Below are positions 1-12,500 of a stretch of 64,000 nucleotides of DNA, in pieces. Made by a program: the position numbers and the translations under genes. The DNA comes from Apostichopus japonicus (Eukaryota; Echinodermata; Holothuroidea; Aspidochirotida; Stichopodidae). Numbering within the stretch: position 1 is the stretch's first letter; each line of letters opens with the position of its first letter. The stretch is taken from the NCBI RefSeq assembly GCF_037975245.1, contig NC_092575.1, positions 23,665,841 through 23,729,840 of the forward strand. Direction: 5' to 3'. Under the pieces are notes generated by a model. The model ran no database searches. It worked only from the letters and a program-made list of their open reading frames with translations, and had not been told where the DNA came from.

Positions 1-285
1 GTCACTTGTAAACAAACCTCTCCACTCCGTGGTAAACAAATTTCCTACGCTGCTCCTTGGAGGCCTAAAGGGGTCTAAAATTGCCTCAATTGACCCAATT
101 TTTTAACCACATGTGCTTCCATTCATGTTCTTTAACATCAAAGCCACAAAAAAGCACATCCTAATTGATAACATAGCAAAAAAGTTGTTCTCCTGTTCCT
201 AATTGGCACTTTTCCTGAAGGAGAACATTTGCCGCGGATTGATATAGAGGCTAATAGGAGTATGCCACCAGCAAGCTGTGTGTGT
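1..285 (+). repeat. Dispersed repeat R1, copy 1 (cut by window start)
   Basis: Matches 49448-49705 in the same orientation through most of its length, beginning gtcacttgtaaacaaacctc and including ctccttggaggcctaaag, cacttttcctgaaggag and ending aggagtatgccacca. The family is not recognised and has no coding frame. Confidence 0.75.
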
Positions 286-1204
286 ATTTTCTGGGATCGA
301 TGGTGGTGTCTAACACTTGTAACACCTCGTTTGAAACTAGGTCAGATTACCGGCATGAGACGTTTCTTTGTGTGCAAGTCTTCAAACCCTTTAAGCTAAT
401 GAAATACAGAGTCAATAAACACACCAGTTATTCAACTTTTCCCTCAAGGATGTAAATTAAAGAGCTACTTTAAATTCAACTTCTTGTACTCTTCTCACTG
501 AGAACCAAGACGTCTCCTATGCAGCACAAATTATGAAGTGATTAAACAAAGGAAATGGGAGCACCTGTTCCTCAACCTACTCACTTGCTCACTAATACTG
601 ATTTTCTTAGAAACAATTAGGAAAGGTATAGAATAGATACATATGCATCATCTGTGAAGTAACCAATCAAGGACATGCAGTCAACTCTGCATTACTCTAC
701 CTGACTCAAATATACCATGCTCTAAGGGGTGCAGCTTTGTGCCAGGAGGGAACCTGTCATGATGAGTCACAACCTGTTTATAAGACCTCTCTGAGAGAAG
801 CTCTGTCTTTTACGGTGATCTATGGGAGGCCAATAGGGAACTTACTAAGGCAGGCCAATTGTAAAATATAAAAAACTGCAAATTACCACAGTATTAACTT
901 AATTAACCTATGGTTGATAGAATAAGGACCCTCCATCAATACTCTTTGATACAAATAATGTGATAAATGAGGTGGTAAGAAATTGAATAACAGCAATGGC
1001 ATGTAAAGTACTACACAGCCAGGAAGGAGAATCCAATTTGAATGTTAAAATCATTATGATTCCACTGTGACATGTTTCATTCAATGTCAAGGTCTTGCAT
1101 TATAATCAAGTCCTTTCATAATTCTGTAACTTATGGGTTATATATTCAAAAGTTTGTTTTGTGATATGTTCAGACAAGATTGGTAAAATGTTGGAATTTC
1201 CTTT
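286..1204. other. Unassigned DNA
   Basis: AT-rich sequence upstream of the first repeat head. No exon with paired splice sites is recognisable. Confidence 0.4.
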
Positions 1205-2040
1205 CCTTTTTGGTTCCTTGCTTTATCAAAAGGAACCGATGTAGTCAGGTTTGTGTGCTTGTGTGTGTCTGTGTGCATCTGTGACACTTGCTTGGGTACG
1301 CTCTATCTCAATAAGGGAAAGTTGAATTGTGGCCAAACTTGGACTATAGATCCGCCATATGGAGAAGGTGTGCTCTATTGTTTTTGGTGCACACAAAGGT
1401 CAGTTTCTGTCCAATAAACCCAAAATATTAAAACTGCAATAACTCCCAGTGCCAATGTTCGACAAGGTTGATATTTTGGGGAATATTTTCAAACTTAACG
1501 GTCATGTGATCCAAGGTCACCAAAGGTCAATTAATGATATAAAACTAGTATTTTGGGGGAGGAAATGGGCAAAGAAAAACTGTTTGAATTTCTACAGTTT
1601 TGATGCTCTATTTAGGTCTCACAGATCAAAAATGTCAATGGGTTGATCCCCTGGTGACCTTTGTGTGTGAAGTTATGTATACAAGTTCAAAGTTAATTTT
1701 TAGATATATGCAATTAACTCCCAATGCCAAGGTGTGTCACGGTTGATATTTTGGGACAAGTTGTGAATGGGGTGGTGGAACATTTTCAAACTTAACGGTC
1801 ATGTGATCTGAGGTCACCAATGTTATCATATCTGTTGACCCGCTTGTACCTGTGGGTGACGTTATATTTCTTACATTTTTGACGCCATATTCAGATCTCA
1901 AAAGTGCCTTCCGATCAAAAATCCGATCACAATTTGTGATCACAAAAGTGTTGGCTATAGTGTTGGTTACTTTACATGGGTACATGTAGGACCACAATTA
2001 CTTGGACTTATTAGACTATTTGAGCCCAATCTTGCTATGA
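1205..2040 (+). repeat. Hairpin-headed dispersed repeat R2 (copy near window start)
   Basis: It starts with the inverted repeat GGTTCCTT...AAGGAACC (1212-1237). A GT-rich stretch and 'tctgtgacacttg' follow, then a 'caaggttgatattttggg' segment seen twice (about 1465 and 1740), and half-site pairs ggtcaccaaaggtca. The same order recurs at 63335-64000 and, in part, at 5870-6060. Confidence 0.75.
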
Positions 2041-2420
2041 TAACATTATGTGTATTGTCATATACCCCTATGCAAGGAAACACAGTGCCCTTGGGCTCTT
2101 GTTAAATTTTGTAATTTAGTATCCTTGATATATTTGAGGATCATTGAAAGAGTCAACTTACTGTAGTTAAATTCCTCAGAAGCAGTGCCAAATTCAACAC
2201 CAAGGAAAGTGAAAGATTAGCATGGCCACCTCAAATAACATTATAAAGTCGGACCAAATAAGGGCTCACTAAATTTGATGTAAATTTGTCAAAATATTTT
2301 CCTGGAAGTTTTTACCGCATCAATTTTTAAGATACATTGAACTGTATTCATTTACATCACTACATCTCTTGGGTGGAAGACAATGTTTAACCATGTTTGC
2401 ATCTTATATGTTTGTTTCAG

Positions 2421-3556
2421 ATTCAAAGTTGACTAAGAAAGTACTAAAGGATCAACTAAAGGAATCTAAAGACAAAAGGGAAGAACTCTCTGACAAACTA
2501 ACTGAATCAGAATATGAAAAACAACAGCACACTGGAAGACTTAAGACAACAGAGGAGGACAGACAACAATTGAAAGATACATTGAAGGCAACAGAGGAAG
2601 AAAGACAACAGCTGACTGGAAGACTAAAGACAACAGAGGCGGAAAGACAACAATTGAAAGATACATTGAAGACAACAGAGGAAGAAAGACAACAGCTGAA
2701 TGGAAGACTAAAGACAACAGAGGAGGAAAGACAAAAGCTCACTGGAAGACTAAAGACAACAGAGGAGGAAAGAAACCAACTGACTGGAAGACTAAAGACA
2801 ACAGAGGAGGAAAGAAATCAACTGACTGGAAGACTAAAGACAACAGAGGAGGAAAGACAACAATTGAGAGACACATTAAAGGCAACAGAGGAGGAAAGAC
2901 AACAATTGAAAGATACACTGAAGGCAACAGAGGAAGAAAGACAACAGCTGAATGGAAGACTAAAGACAACAGAGGAGGAGAGACAACAGCTGAATGGAAG
3001 ACTAAAGGCAACAGAGGAGGAAAGACAACAGCTGACTGGAAGACTTAAGACAACGAAGGAGGAAAGACAACAATTGAAATATACATTGAAGGTAACAGAG
3101 GAAGAAAGACAACATCTAAATGGCAGTCTAAAGACAACAGAAGAGGAAAGACAACAATTGAAAGATACATTGAAGGTAACAGAGGAGGAAAAACAACTGC
3201 TCACTGGAAGACTAAAGACAACAGAGGAGGAAAGAAATCAACTGACTGGAAGACTAAAGACAACAGAGGAGGAAAGACAACAATTGAGAGACACATTAAA
3301 GGCAACAGAGGAGGAAAGACAACAATTGAAAGATACATTGAAGGCAACAGAGGAAGAAAGACAACAGCTGAATGGAAGACTAAAGACAACAGAGGAGGAG
3401 AGACAACTGCTGAATGGAAGACTAAAGACAACAGAGGAGGAAAGACAACAGCTGACTGGAAGACTTAAGACAACAGAGGAGGAAAGACAACAATTGAAAG
3501 ATACATTGAAGACACTGAAGGATGAGAAGGACGAATTACTTCAGCAGCAGAAAGAG
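2421..3556 (+). CDS. Exon 1 (first visible): repetitive coiled coil
   Basis: The acceptor is a pyrimidine-rich tract ending TTTCAG at 2420 and the donor is GAG|GTTAGA at 3556/3557; the exon ends in phase 0. It encodes about 379 residues, dominated by roughly 23 copies of a 14-residue unit close to TTEEERQQLKDTLK. Two heptads per unit, with leucines at regular spacing and strongly alternating charge, predict a long parallel coiled coil. At the DNA level the unit is a 42-bp minisatellite, and the stretch from about 2811 recurs at 3231, exactly ten units (420 bp) downstream. In-frame ATGs at 2393 and 2408 lie just before the acceptor, so this could instead be the first coding exon, with translation running through it. 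Confidence 0.85.
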
Positions 3557-6500
3557 GTTAGACTTCACATAGCATGTGATTATAGATAACTGATGACCAA
3601 GTTACCCGACTTGGGTCATGAGAAATTTAGTCACTATGGACAAGACTACCTTTCTGCTTGATCTATTAGTGTAAAGTGAATTTTTAAGTTACCATTTGCA
3701 GAAATAATTATTGCAAAAAATATTTTCAGAAATAAGGGAATGGTTATTACATGTATATCCAACAGTAGATGTTAAATGATGAACATATTAAGAGCTATTT
3801 GTCTCAAGAATCTATACATTCTTGATGTTTAGTATGATGTACAGTTGCTGTCACTGTATTAATATATAGGTCAATTTGTGGTTCAGAGAGGCCAATCAGA
3901 ACATGCACAGGTAAAAGTCTTTAATCCCTTTTTCTCAAGAACAGAACTTTCAGAGAGTATTCATTTCATACTGGAATATGCTCTTTTAATGTGGAAGTTT
4001 GCTACTCAGCTGACGTTAAACTGTATTGTTCTAATTGTTTAGTTACAAGTGACAGTTTACATTAACTAGCAAAACTAAACAACGGAACTTGTCATGTGCA
4101 ATGGCAAAATATGTAGTACATTGAAGCATATTACATCACAACATAAAATTAATTCAACTGATATATATATATTATTGAACATCTGTCCTTCAATGTGATA
4201 GGCCTACATTCCTATTCTAAAATGGTAATTCCACCATTCCTGGCAATTATTTTTGAAGGCAATTTGGTTACAGATCTCTGCACTAATTTATTGTAAACAT
4301 GTGATTCCTCTGAGCCAGGTAGTAATTTTGCAATAGTCACACCCTCAAGTAGGTGGTCAAAAGCTTATCAGTTCAGCCTGCCTGAAAATAAGTGTGAAGA
4401 ATGTTGTTAACTTGAATAATGCTCTCCCTTCAGAGACAGGCTACTGTACTTCATAAATGTTTGATTCCTTGCCGAAGGCAGAAGGAACCTATTCGATGGT
4501 GATGGCGTGTGTGTGTCTGTGTGTGGGTGCACTTGTTTGTATTCTGACTGAGGACTTGACCAAAAGAATTCCCGGTCCTCAGTTGTGATTTCTAAAAAAT
4601 CACTGTGTCCTCGGAAGAATTCTATTGTAATGGGGTATTGTTTAGGTTAGGGTACATGGATTTGAACAACGGAAAAAACAATGCGGTCCTCGGTCTGAAA
4701 CACACCTGGTTGTGGGTTTATGTATGTGACGCCTTGGCTTGTAAACACGATATCTCAAGAGCCTAACATTGCCTAAAATTGAAATTTGGTATGTAGGTAA
4801 GTAGATGGTTCATATTGTCTTTCATGGAGGTCAAAGGTCATTTAAGGTCAAGGTATGAAAACCTTTTAAACACAATTTCTCAAGAATTCAAAGTTGCTTG
4901 AACTTCAAACTTAGTATGTGGGTAGCCATTAGTTATTAGATGTTCTCTTACCTTTTTGGTTTCGATGATAATCGTAACCTTTGCAATCATGCGTGTGTGT
5001 ATGTGTGTGTGTGTGTGTGTGTGCGTTTGTGACGCCCAGCTTGTAAACACGATATCTCAAGAAGGGAAGCTTGGACAGTTCTCATATTTGGTACATAGGA
5101 GTATCTTATTGAGTACAAGAAGCCTATTGTTTTTGGTGTAGGTCAAAGGTCACTTGGGGTCACCAGGGGTCAAATAGTGAAAAGCTTGTAAACATGATAT
5201 CTCAAGAAGCAAAGCTTGAATTGATTTCATTTCTGGCATGTAGGTTGACCACATTAAGTACAAAAAGCCTATCGTTTTTGGTGGATATCGAAGGTCATTT
5301 AGGGTCACCAGGGGTCAACTTGTAAAAACCTTTTCATAATATACAGTATCTCCCATCGTCCAGCCCATAAGTATATGACATGGGCGATTCGCCTCATAAG
5401 AATAGGAGAGCCTACTGACAATTGAAAATGATCTTACGGGCATCCGTAGATTTGAATCTGAACTCGCGACAATATCCCCATTGACTTAAGTGTGTCGCTA
5501 GAAGTCCTGAATTGCTATGTACATATCTACATACATGTACAGTGTCTTCCAAGGCTTGCTTGCAGACCATAGATATATAAAAGTGCTAGAGCTACTTCAA
5601 CACTTGTGACTCATCCGTATGGATATTTTGCTAAAGAGTTGATGTGATTTCGATGGAATAGTGCACTTGAATGGCAAAGCATGCCTTCTCTAGAAAATAT
5701 TTGTAGATCATTGGTAGTTCTGGTTGGATGTAAGTTGCACAGGTACCCCGAATTTCAAAACATTTCTTGGCCAGCTGCCAAGGAGAAACTAGGTCAAGCA
5801 CCTGTGAACTTGAGATTTGCTTTCACTCCATGGAGTTGGCTGTAATGTTGGCCTAGTTTTTCTCAATAACTTGTGAAACTACCATTGACAGGGTGTGACA
5901 AGGTTGATATTTTGGGACTAGTTGTGAATGGGGTAAGGGATTGTTTCAAAACATAACAGTCATGTCATCCAATGTCAACAAAGGTCAATCAGGGGTCAAA
6001 AACTAGTATTTTTGCAATAACTTGAGAACCAAATGTCCATTAAGGTTGGGAGTTAAGCTATTGTAATACAATAGTAGACCTGCATTTGGGTGACCTTTGA
6101 CCTCAGGTTGACCTCCAGTGACCTGTATTAGCTTCTTTCAAGTTGATTCTTTGAAGTTTTGTGGGCATATTCCAATCTAAATTGTCCATAAGTGGACTCC
6201 TCTGCAACCTTAATATGCGAAGTTATTAGAGATTTGGTTTGGTTTGTAATACTTGGTGTGCGGATTCATAACATTGAGTACAAGAACCCTACTGTTTTTG
6301 ATGGAGGTGTGTATAACCACATACAGACTGACCTGTGTTAGCATGCCATAGTGTTATTGTAATAGCTAGTTCTGGTTATACTAACAAGCAGAAGTCTAGT
6401 GCATTGAAGTTATCGAAACCTCAATGCATTTTGCATTCTGGTTCATGGAGGTCAAAGGTCACCAGAGATCAAAGGTCACCAGAGATCAAAGGTCACCAGA

Positions 6501-9500
6501 GATCAAAGGTCACCAGAGATCAAAGGCTAACAACCGTGTAAACACGATATCCCAATATGCAAAAGTTGCTTGAACTTGGTATGTTGGCAGCCCTTGCTGA
6601 GCAGATGACCTCTATTGTTTTACGGGTCAAGAGAGGTCAAGGTCTGAAAACCTTGTAAACCCGATATCTCAAGAAGTGAAAGTTGCTTGAACTTTATACT
6701 TTAGTATGCAGATAGCCCTTGGTGATACGTTGTTCTCTGTTATTTTTCATGGAGGTCAAAGGTCATATTAGGTCTGAAAACTTTGTAAACATAATATATC
6801 TCAAGAAGTACAACTTGCTTGAACTTTAAACTTGCTATGTTGGTAGCCCTTGGTGAGCAGATGATGCCTATTGTTGGTTTCGATGAATATCGTAACCTTT
6901 GCAATCATGATGGCTATGTGTGTACGTATGTGTGAATTTGTGACGCCCAGCTTGTTAACACGATAACTCAAGAAGGGAAACTTTTACCAAGTTCAAGAAG
7001 CTTATTTTTTTGTGTTGTTGTCAAAGGTCATTTGAAGTCACTAGGGGTCAAAATGTGGAAACCTTGTAAACACCATATCTCAAGTAAAGACACTTGGGCA
7101 GACATCATATTTAGTGTTGTAGAGGTATAGTAACACATTGAGTTAAAGAAGCCTATTGTTTTCTGTTGAGGTCAAAGGTCATTCAGGGTCACTAGGGGTC
7201 AAATTGTCAACACCTTGTAATCAAGATATGTCAAGAAAGGATGCTTGGGAACATCTCACGTTTTACTGTGTAGATGTACCACATTGAGTACAGGAAGCAT
7301 ATTGTTTTTGGTGTTAGTCAAAATTCATTTGGGGTCACCAGGAGTCAAAATGTGGAAATCTTGTAAACACAATATTTCAAGAAAAGAAGCCATGGCAAAC
7401 CTTATATTGAATGTGTAGAAGTACCACATTAAGTAAAGGAAGTATATTGTTTTCTGTGGAGGTCAAAGGTCATTTAGGGTCACCATCTTCAATTGTGAAA
7501 CCCTAAACAATAGCCCAAGAAAGGAAGTTTGGGCAGACCTCACATTTCTTGTGTAGAAGTACCACATTAAGTACAGGCAGCCCTTCGTTTTTGGTGGAGG
7601 TCAAAGGTCATTTGGGGTCACAGGGGGTCAAAATGTGAAAACATTGTAAACACTATATTTCGAGAAGGGAAGCTTGGGCAGAACTAACTTAAATGTGTGG
7701 ATGGACTATATTTAGTACAGTAAGCCTATTGTTCATGTTGAAGGTCAAAGGTCATTGGGGTCATTAGGGGTAAAATTGTGAAAACATAAACTCGATATCT
7801 TTAGAAGGGAAGCATGAGCAGACCTCATATTTAAAGTTTAGACGTACCTCATTGAGTGCAACGAGCGAATTGTTTTTGGTGGAGGTCAATGGTCTTTTAG
7901 GGTCACCAGAGTTCAAATTTTGAAAACCTTGTAAACACGATATCTCAAGAAGGGAAGGTCGGACCAATTTATATTTAGTGTGTAGACGTACTAAATTGAG
8001 TACAGGAAGCCTTATGTATTTGGTGTAGGTCAAAGATCATTTGGGGACAACAGGTCAAATCGTGACAACCTTGTAAACATGATATTGCAAGAAAGGACAG
8101 ATCTCATATTTGGTTTGTATATGTACCATATTAAATTTAAGGAGCCTATTATTGCGTTTGGTGGAGGTCAAAGGTTATTTGAGGTCAACATATGCCAAAC
8201 ATTTACTTCAGTGCACTTCACTACCCTCTTACTGTACCTGTCCTTTCCACACTAACACATCTTCCTAAACATAATATCGCAAGGGCAGCTTGGACAGATC
8301 TCATATTGATATGTAATTGTACCACATTGAGTACCAGAAGCCTTAATGTTGTGGGCGGAGGTCAATGGTTGTTTGAGGTCACCAGGGGTCAGCTTGTGAA
8401 ACCATGTTTAACACAATATATCATTATTAAATCAGGACTGATGTCATATTAGTATGTTGATGTATCTATCAAATTTAGTACCAGAAGCTTGTTGTTGAGG
8501 TCAATGGTCATTTCAGGACAGCCTGTGTCATTTTGAATTTATTGTTTGTCATATCACACTGCTTCTTACTGTATTACTAATATCAAGTATGTTGTACACC
8601 CTCACTATACAATACATCACATTCAGAAAATAGCTCATGTTACATCATCGAAACCACTATGCATTTTTGCATTCTGGTTTTTCATGGAGGTCAATATAGT
8701 TTGAGAAATTTGAAAATGCAATCACTTCAGAAGTTGCGACTTCAAATTGGTATACATAGCCATTGGCTATTTACATGTGTACAGTTTTCCTTGAGGTCAA
8801 AGGTCAATTACATGTTACAGTCAGAATGAGTCTGATTATGCAGAAGTGAAGTTTTCTTGAGCAGCAAACCTCTTTGCATAGGTATGAATTACTCAGTTCT
8901 GCAAGACTTGCCATTTCTGCTCAGCAATTCAGATCGTTGTAAAATATTGCAACTAAAGTTTCTTCTCATATTGGCAAGGAACCACTAAGTCATTTGACTT
9001 TCTTGTTATTTGTGGCAAGAAACCACTGGGAGGTTCATCCTTCTTGTCTCATTCACTGTGTTGTTTACATGACAGGAGCTGGAAGAGGCTAAATCTAGTC
9101 TGAGAGCTACAAAAGATGAACTTGTGAAGTCACAACTGGAATATGCCAAAGAATCCATGGCCTTACAAGAGGTCCTGAAGCAGACTAGGGAAGCCTTGAA
9201 TCAGCAACAATTGGTAAGTATGATTAAGTATAGTGTATCTGTAGTTAGTATGCCACCAGTAGCAAAATTAAGTGTGTTTACAAAGTTAGCAAAGTATTGT
9301 GACTAGACCATTAATGTGTTGAATTTATTATAACATATTCCACTGTTGATGGTATTACGATGTGACAACATAATCTTGAGCTAACCAAAAGTGTTCTAAA
9401 TTTATGGTACATTTTACTACAAATAGTGTGAAGTGAGTAATGAGTACATTCACCTAGATGCTAAAATCAGTTGCTTTTACCAGCTAAAGGCTCAATTGGT

Positions 9501-12500
9501 GTAACTTGACAGGTGACAGAAAGGAATACAGAGTTTCTTTTTAAAGTTTCAGTACACCAAATAAGATATCTTTCCTATGTTGTTTATTTTCAGGCTTCAT
9601 CCGCTTCTGTTACGGAGGAAGAAACCCAACTTGAAGAAGGTGAAACTATAGACCTATCACAGCAATCAACTTTGGCAGGTAGGATCACAATGAAAAGATA
9701 ATTACTGCTGTTGGTTGTAAATTTCCAGGCAGTTTAATGTTTCCTTATATAAGTCTGTTTATCCTTAAAAAGTCCTACCTGGAGATCTTCACAGCTGTCA
9801 ATGGAGATGTACGGAGAGGGTAGAGGGAGGGGGGGGGGGTTGGTGGGGGTAGTGACTTGAGTCAATTTAAGTAGTGTAGAATGGATTATCTAATGTCTAT
9901 TATGTTAAGATATTAAAAGTCAAAAGAGATCTGCAGAGGTATAAATACATTAAGGAGTATGGTGGAAACAGGTTAAATCGTTTTGTACGCAGTATGATGT
10001 AGGTCAGAGTTCATTTGAGGTCACCAGGTTTGAAAACGTGAACACTACAGGGTATGTAAATACAATATATCCAGATAGAAAACTGCAGTAGCTGCTAAAT
10101 ATGGCTATGGCTTCTCTATAATGAATACTAAAAACTATTGTTATTGGTGGACGGTATAGGTTATTTGGGTTCAGCAAATGTTACATTCTGGAAATTTTTA
10201 ACATTACATCATAAAATAAGCAGCTTCAGAATAGATCAGAATATCATAGAGGTATATGACTTACCTATAATGTGTACAAGAGCCCAGTAATTCTTTGTGA
10301 AGGTCAAAAAAAGTGTAAAAACCTTGAAAGCACTATAGCTGGATAATTTTGGTTTTCAAGAGAGACTACATTAATTCAAGTCAATGGCTAACAGAATTTA
10401 ATTTATGAAAATCTTTCTATATAATTAGGAATGTGGTCTGTAATAAGCGTTTGGTTTCAGCATGACTTTTTTGTGCAAGGACACGGTGTACATAAAAGCA
10501 CATAATCCTCTGGTAGGCATGTGGTCACTATCTAATACAAACAAAATAAAACATCTAGGTATCTGTTGTATATCTGATCCAAGTTTTAGCAATTTTAATA
10601 TAACTAAGTTCATTTAGGAGTCGATCATACACCCATTTAGGAGATGTGTAAAAAAAAACCTACGGTGCATGGAGGGTCATGTGATGTGCTCCATGGTAAC
10701 AGTTATAATTTCTATCATATATAACCAAAAATAAGGACATGAACAAGAAATTGAATTAAACGGTACATTAGATCTTCATCTGGCTAGATATCTACTGAAT
10801 ACAGTGACTGTGTCAGAGGAAAGTAAGCTTGAGAGAACCGTGCTAAGCACGGCTCCTACAGGTTGAATCACACTAAATACAATTGGTGAAAGTTACAACT
10901 TAGATACTCTTTGACAATGGATTACAGAGGATGGGGCAGGAAGTTGCTCTGTCCACATATTGAACTTTCTCCTTAAACAGAGCTGGGTTAAGCTACTATT
11001 AGAAATGACCACACTATGACATCATTGGGAATGACATCATACTGAAAGTTATTTGATTGGTAGAGATCTGACATTCCTTGCACAGACAGGTGTAGGGTTT
11101 CTGTTGTAGAGACTTATTGTAAAGGTCAAAGTATTAGTGATTTACGGGGACATAGAAGTAGGAAAAGTATAATATTATGTTGTTGGCTGGTAAATAGAAA
11201 CTGTTAGTAACTTTCTGGGAAGTGTGATGTAGGAGGACTTCCTGTCTGTGCTACTAGCTGAGAGATTGTAAAGGTGAACCTAGGATAAGGGGAAGGGGAG
11301 GTAGAATGGTAAAATGCTCTCTATAGATCAAGCATTTTCTCACACAAAGAATATGAATCTCAACATCGTCATCAATTCATCATCCAAACTAGAGCAATTA
11401 ATATCAAACGTGCAGTAAACGCCTGTTAAAGGTGTGGTGTTTGGATACAAAACTCCTACAACTTTGAACTGACAGAGGGTTATATTAACATACATGGTTA
11501 GGAGCATCATGGCCCTGCATGGTTGGTATGTTTTATAGTGTATAGTATGATGTCCAGATGTATACGTTGCTGGGGTCAACAAGCAAATAACATAAAGCAT
11601 ATCAACACCTCCAATGTCTTTTTTTGTGAAATATTATAGAAAATAAAAGCCTCACCTAATTCCTCGTTATGATGTTTCGACTTTTTGGTCATCAAGCGAA
11701 GTAGATCACACCAGGATACTAACATTTGAAGAGTATTATGATTTTGAAATCATTTTATGTTAAATATCATCAAAAGCCTGTTGCTATGATTTAAAAAGGT
11801 GCCATTAATGTTGCTATGGTAACACTGATGCTTCTTGTGTAGATGAGCAGTTGCATCCACAGTACTTTCAAAAGCAATTAAATGTATTCATATTCCACAT
11901 AAATTATAGTTTCTTCAGCTATTGAACTGATTTTGAAGAAAAGTATTTTGTTCTTATATATTAATGCAATACAAATCAATCTAATAATCAACTGAAAATT
12001 GGGATAATGTGATGTCATCTATTATTTAATAATCAGTTTATCAATTGGTTTTTTGGTCTGAGTGTGATCCTTAATTATATTTTATCCTTACTTTCATTTA
12101 CATTTCAGCTGATTACGGCAGATTAATGGTCAATGTTGCTGATGATCTAACTCTAGACAGCAATCTGAAATTAGCAACTCTGTTTGGTTTACCACCGGCA
12201 GAAACTGATATGCTACGCAGGGTTTCTCTGATAGAGACACCAGGAATCACTCTGATTAAATTCATGCAGACACGAAACATCATCAATATGTACGATGTCA
12301 CTAACCTACAAAAGGGTTTGGTTTATATTCAGCTAAACCGAACAAATGAAAACCTTTTAGCTCCATATCAGTCTAAAGTTGACCCCTTTCAGTTTGAAGA
12401 AAACCAAGCACCAGAACTGCTAGCCTGGCCTGGTAAGAATAGGTGCAATGATGTAATCAGAATACATAAAACAAAATAATGCAGTACAGTAAAATCTCTA

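Larger units (their letters stand above)
3557..9075 (+). other. Intron 1, largely satellite DNA
   Basis: This is the 5.5-kb intron between the coiled-coil exons. Positions 3557-4440 are AT-rich with nothing recognisable. About 4450-8850 is filled by the DR1-bearing satellite/dispersed family described separately. Positions 8860-9075 are unique-looking sequence leading to the acceptor at 9075. I see no coding exon in it. Confidence 0.7.

Noticed and set aside
2452-3431. Several long antisense frames (Cys/Ser/Phe-rich) over the coiled-coil exon
   Set aside because: They arise from the 42-bp repeat read backwards: a repeat with a length divisible by three stays open in more than one frame. No splice sites or starts support them.
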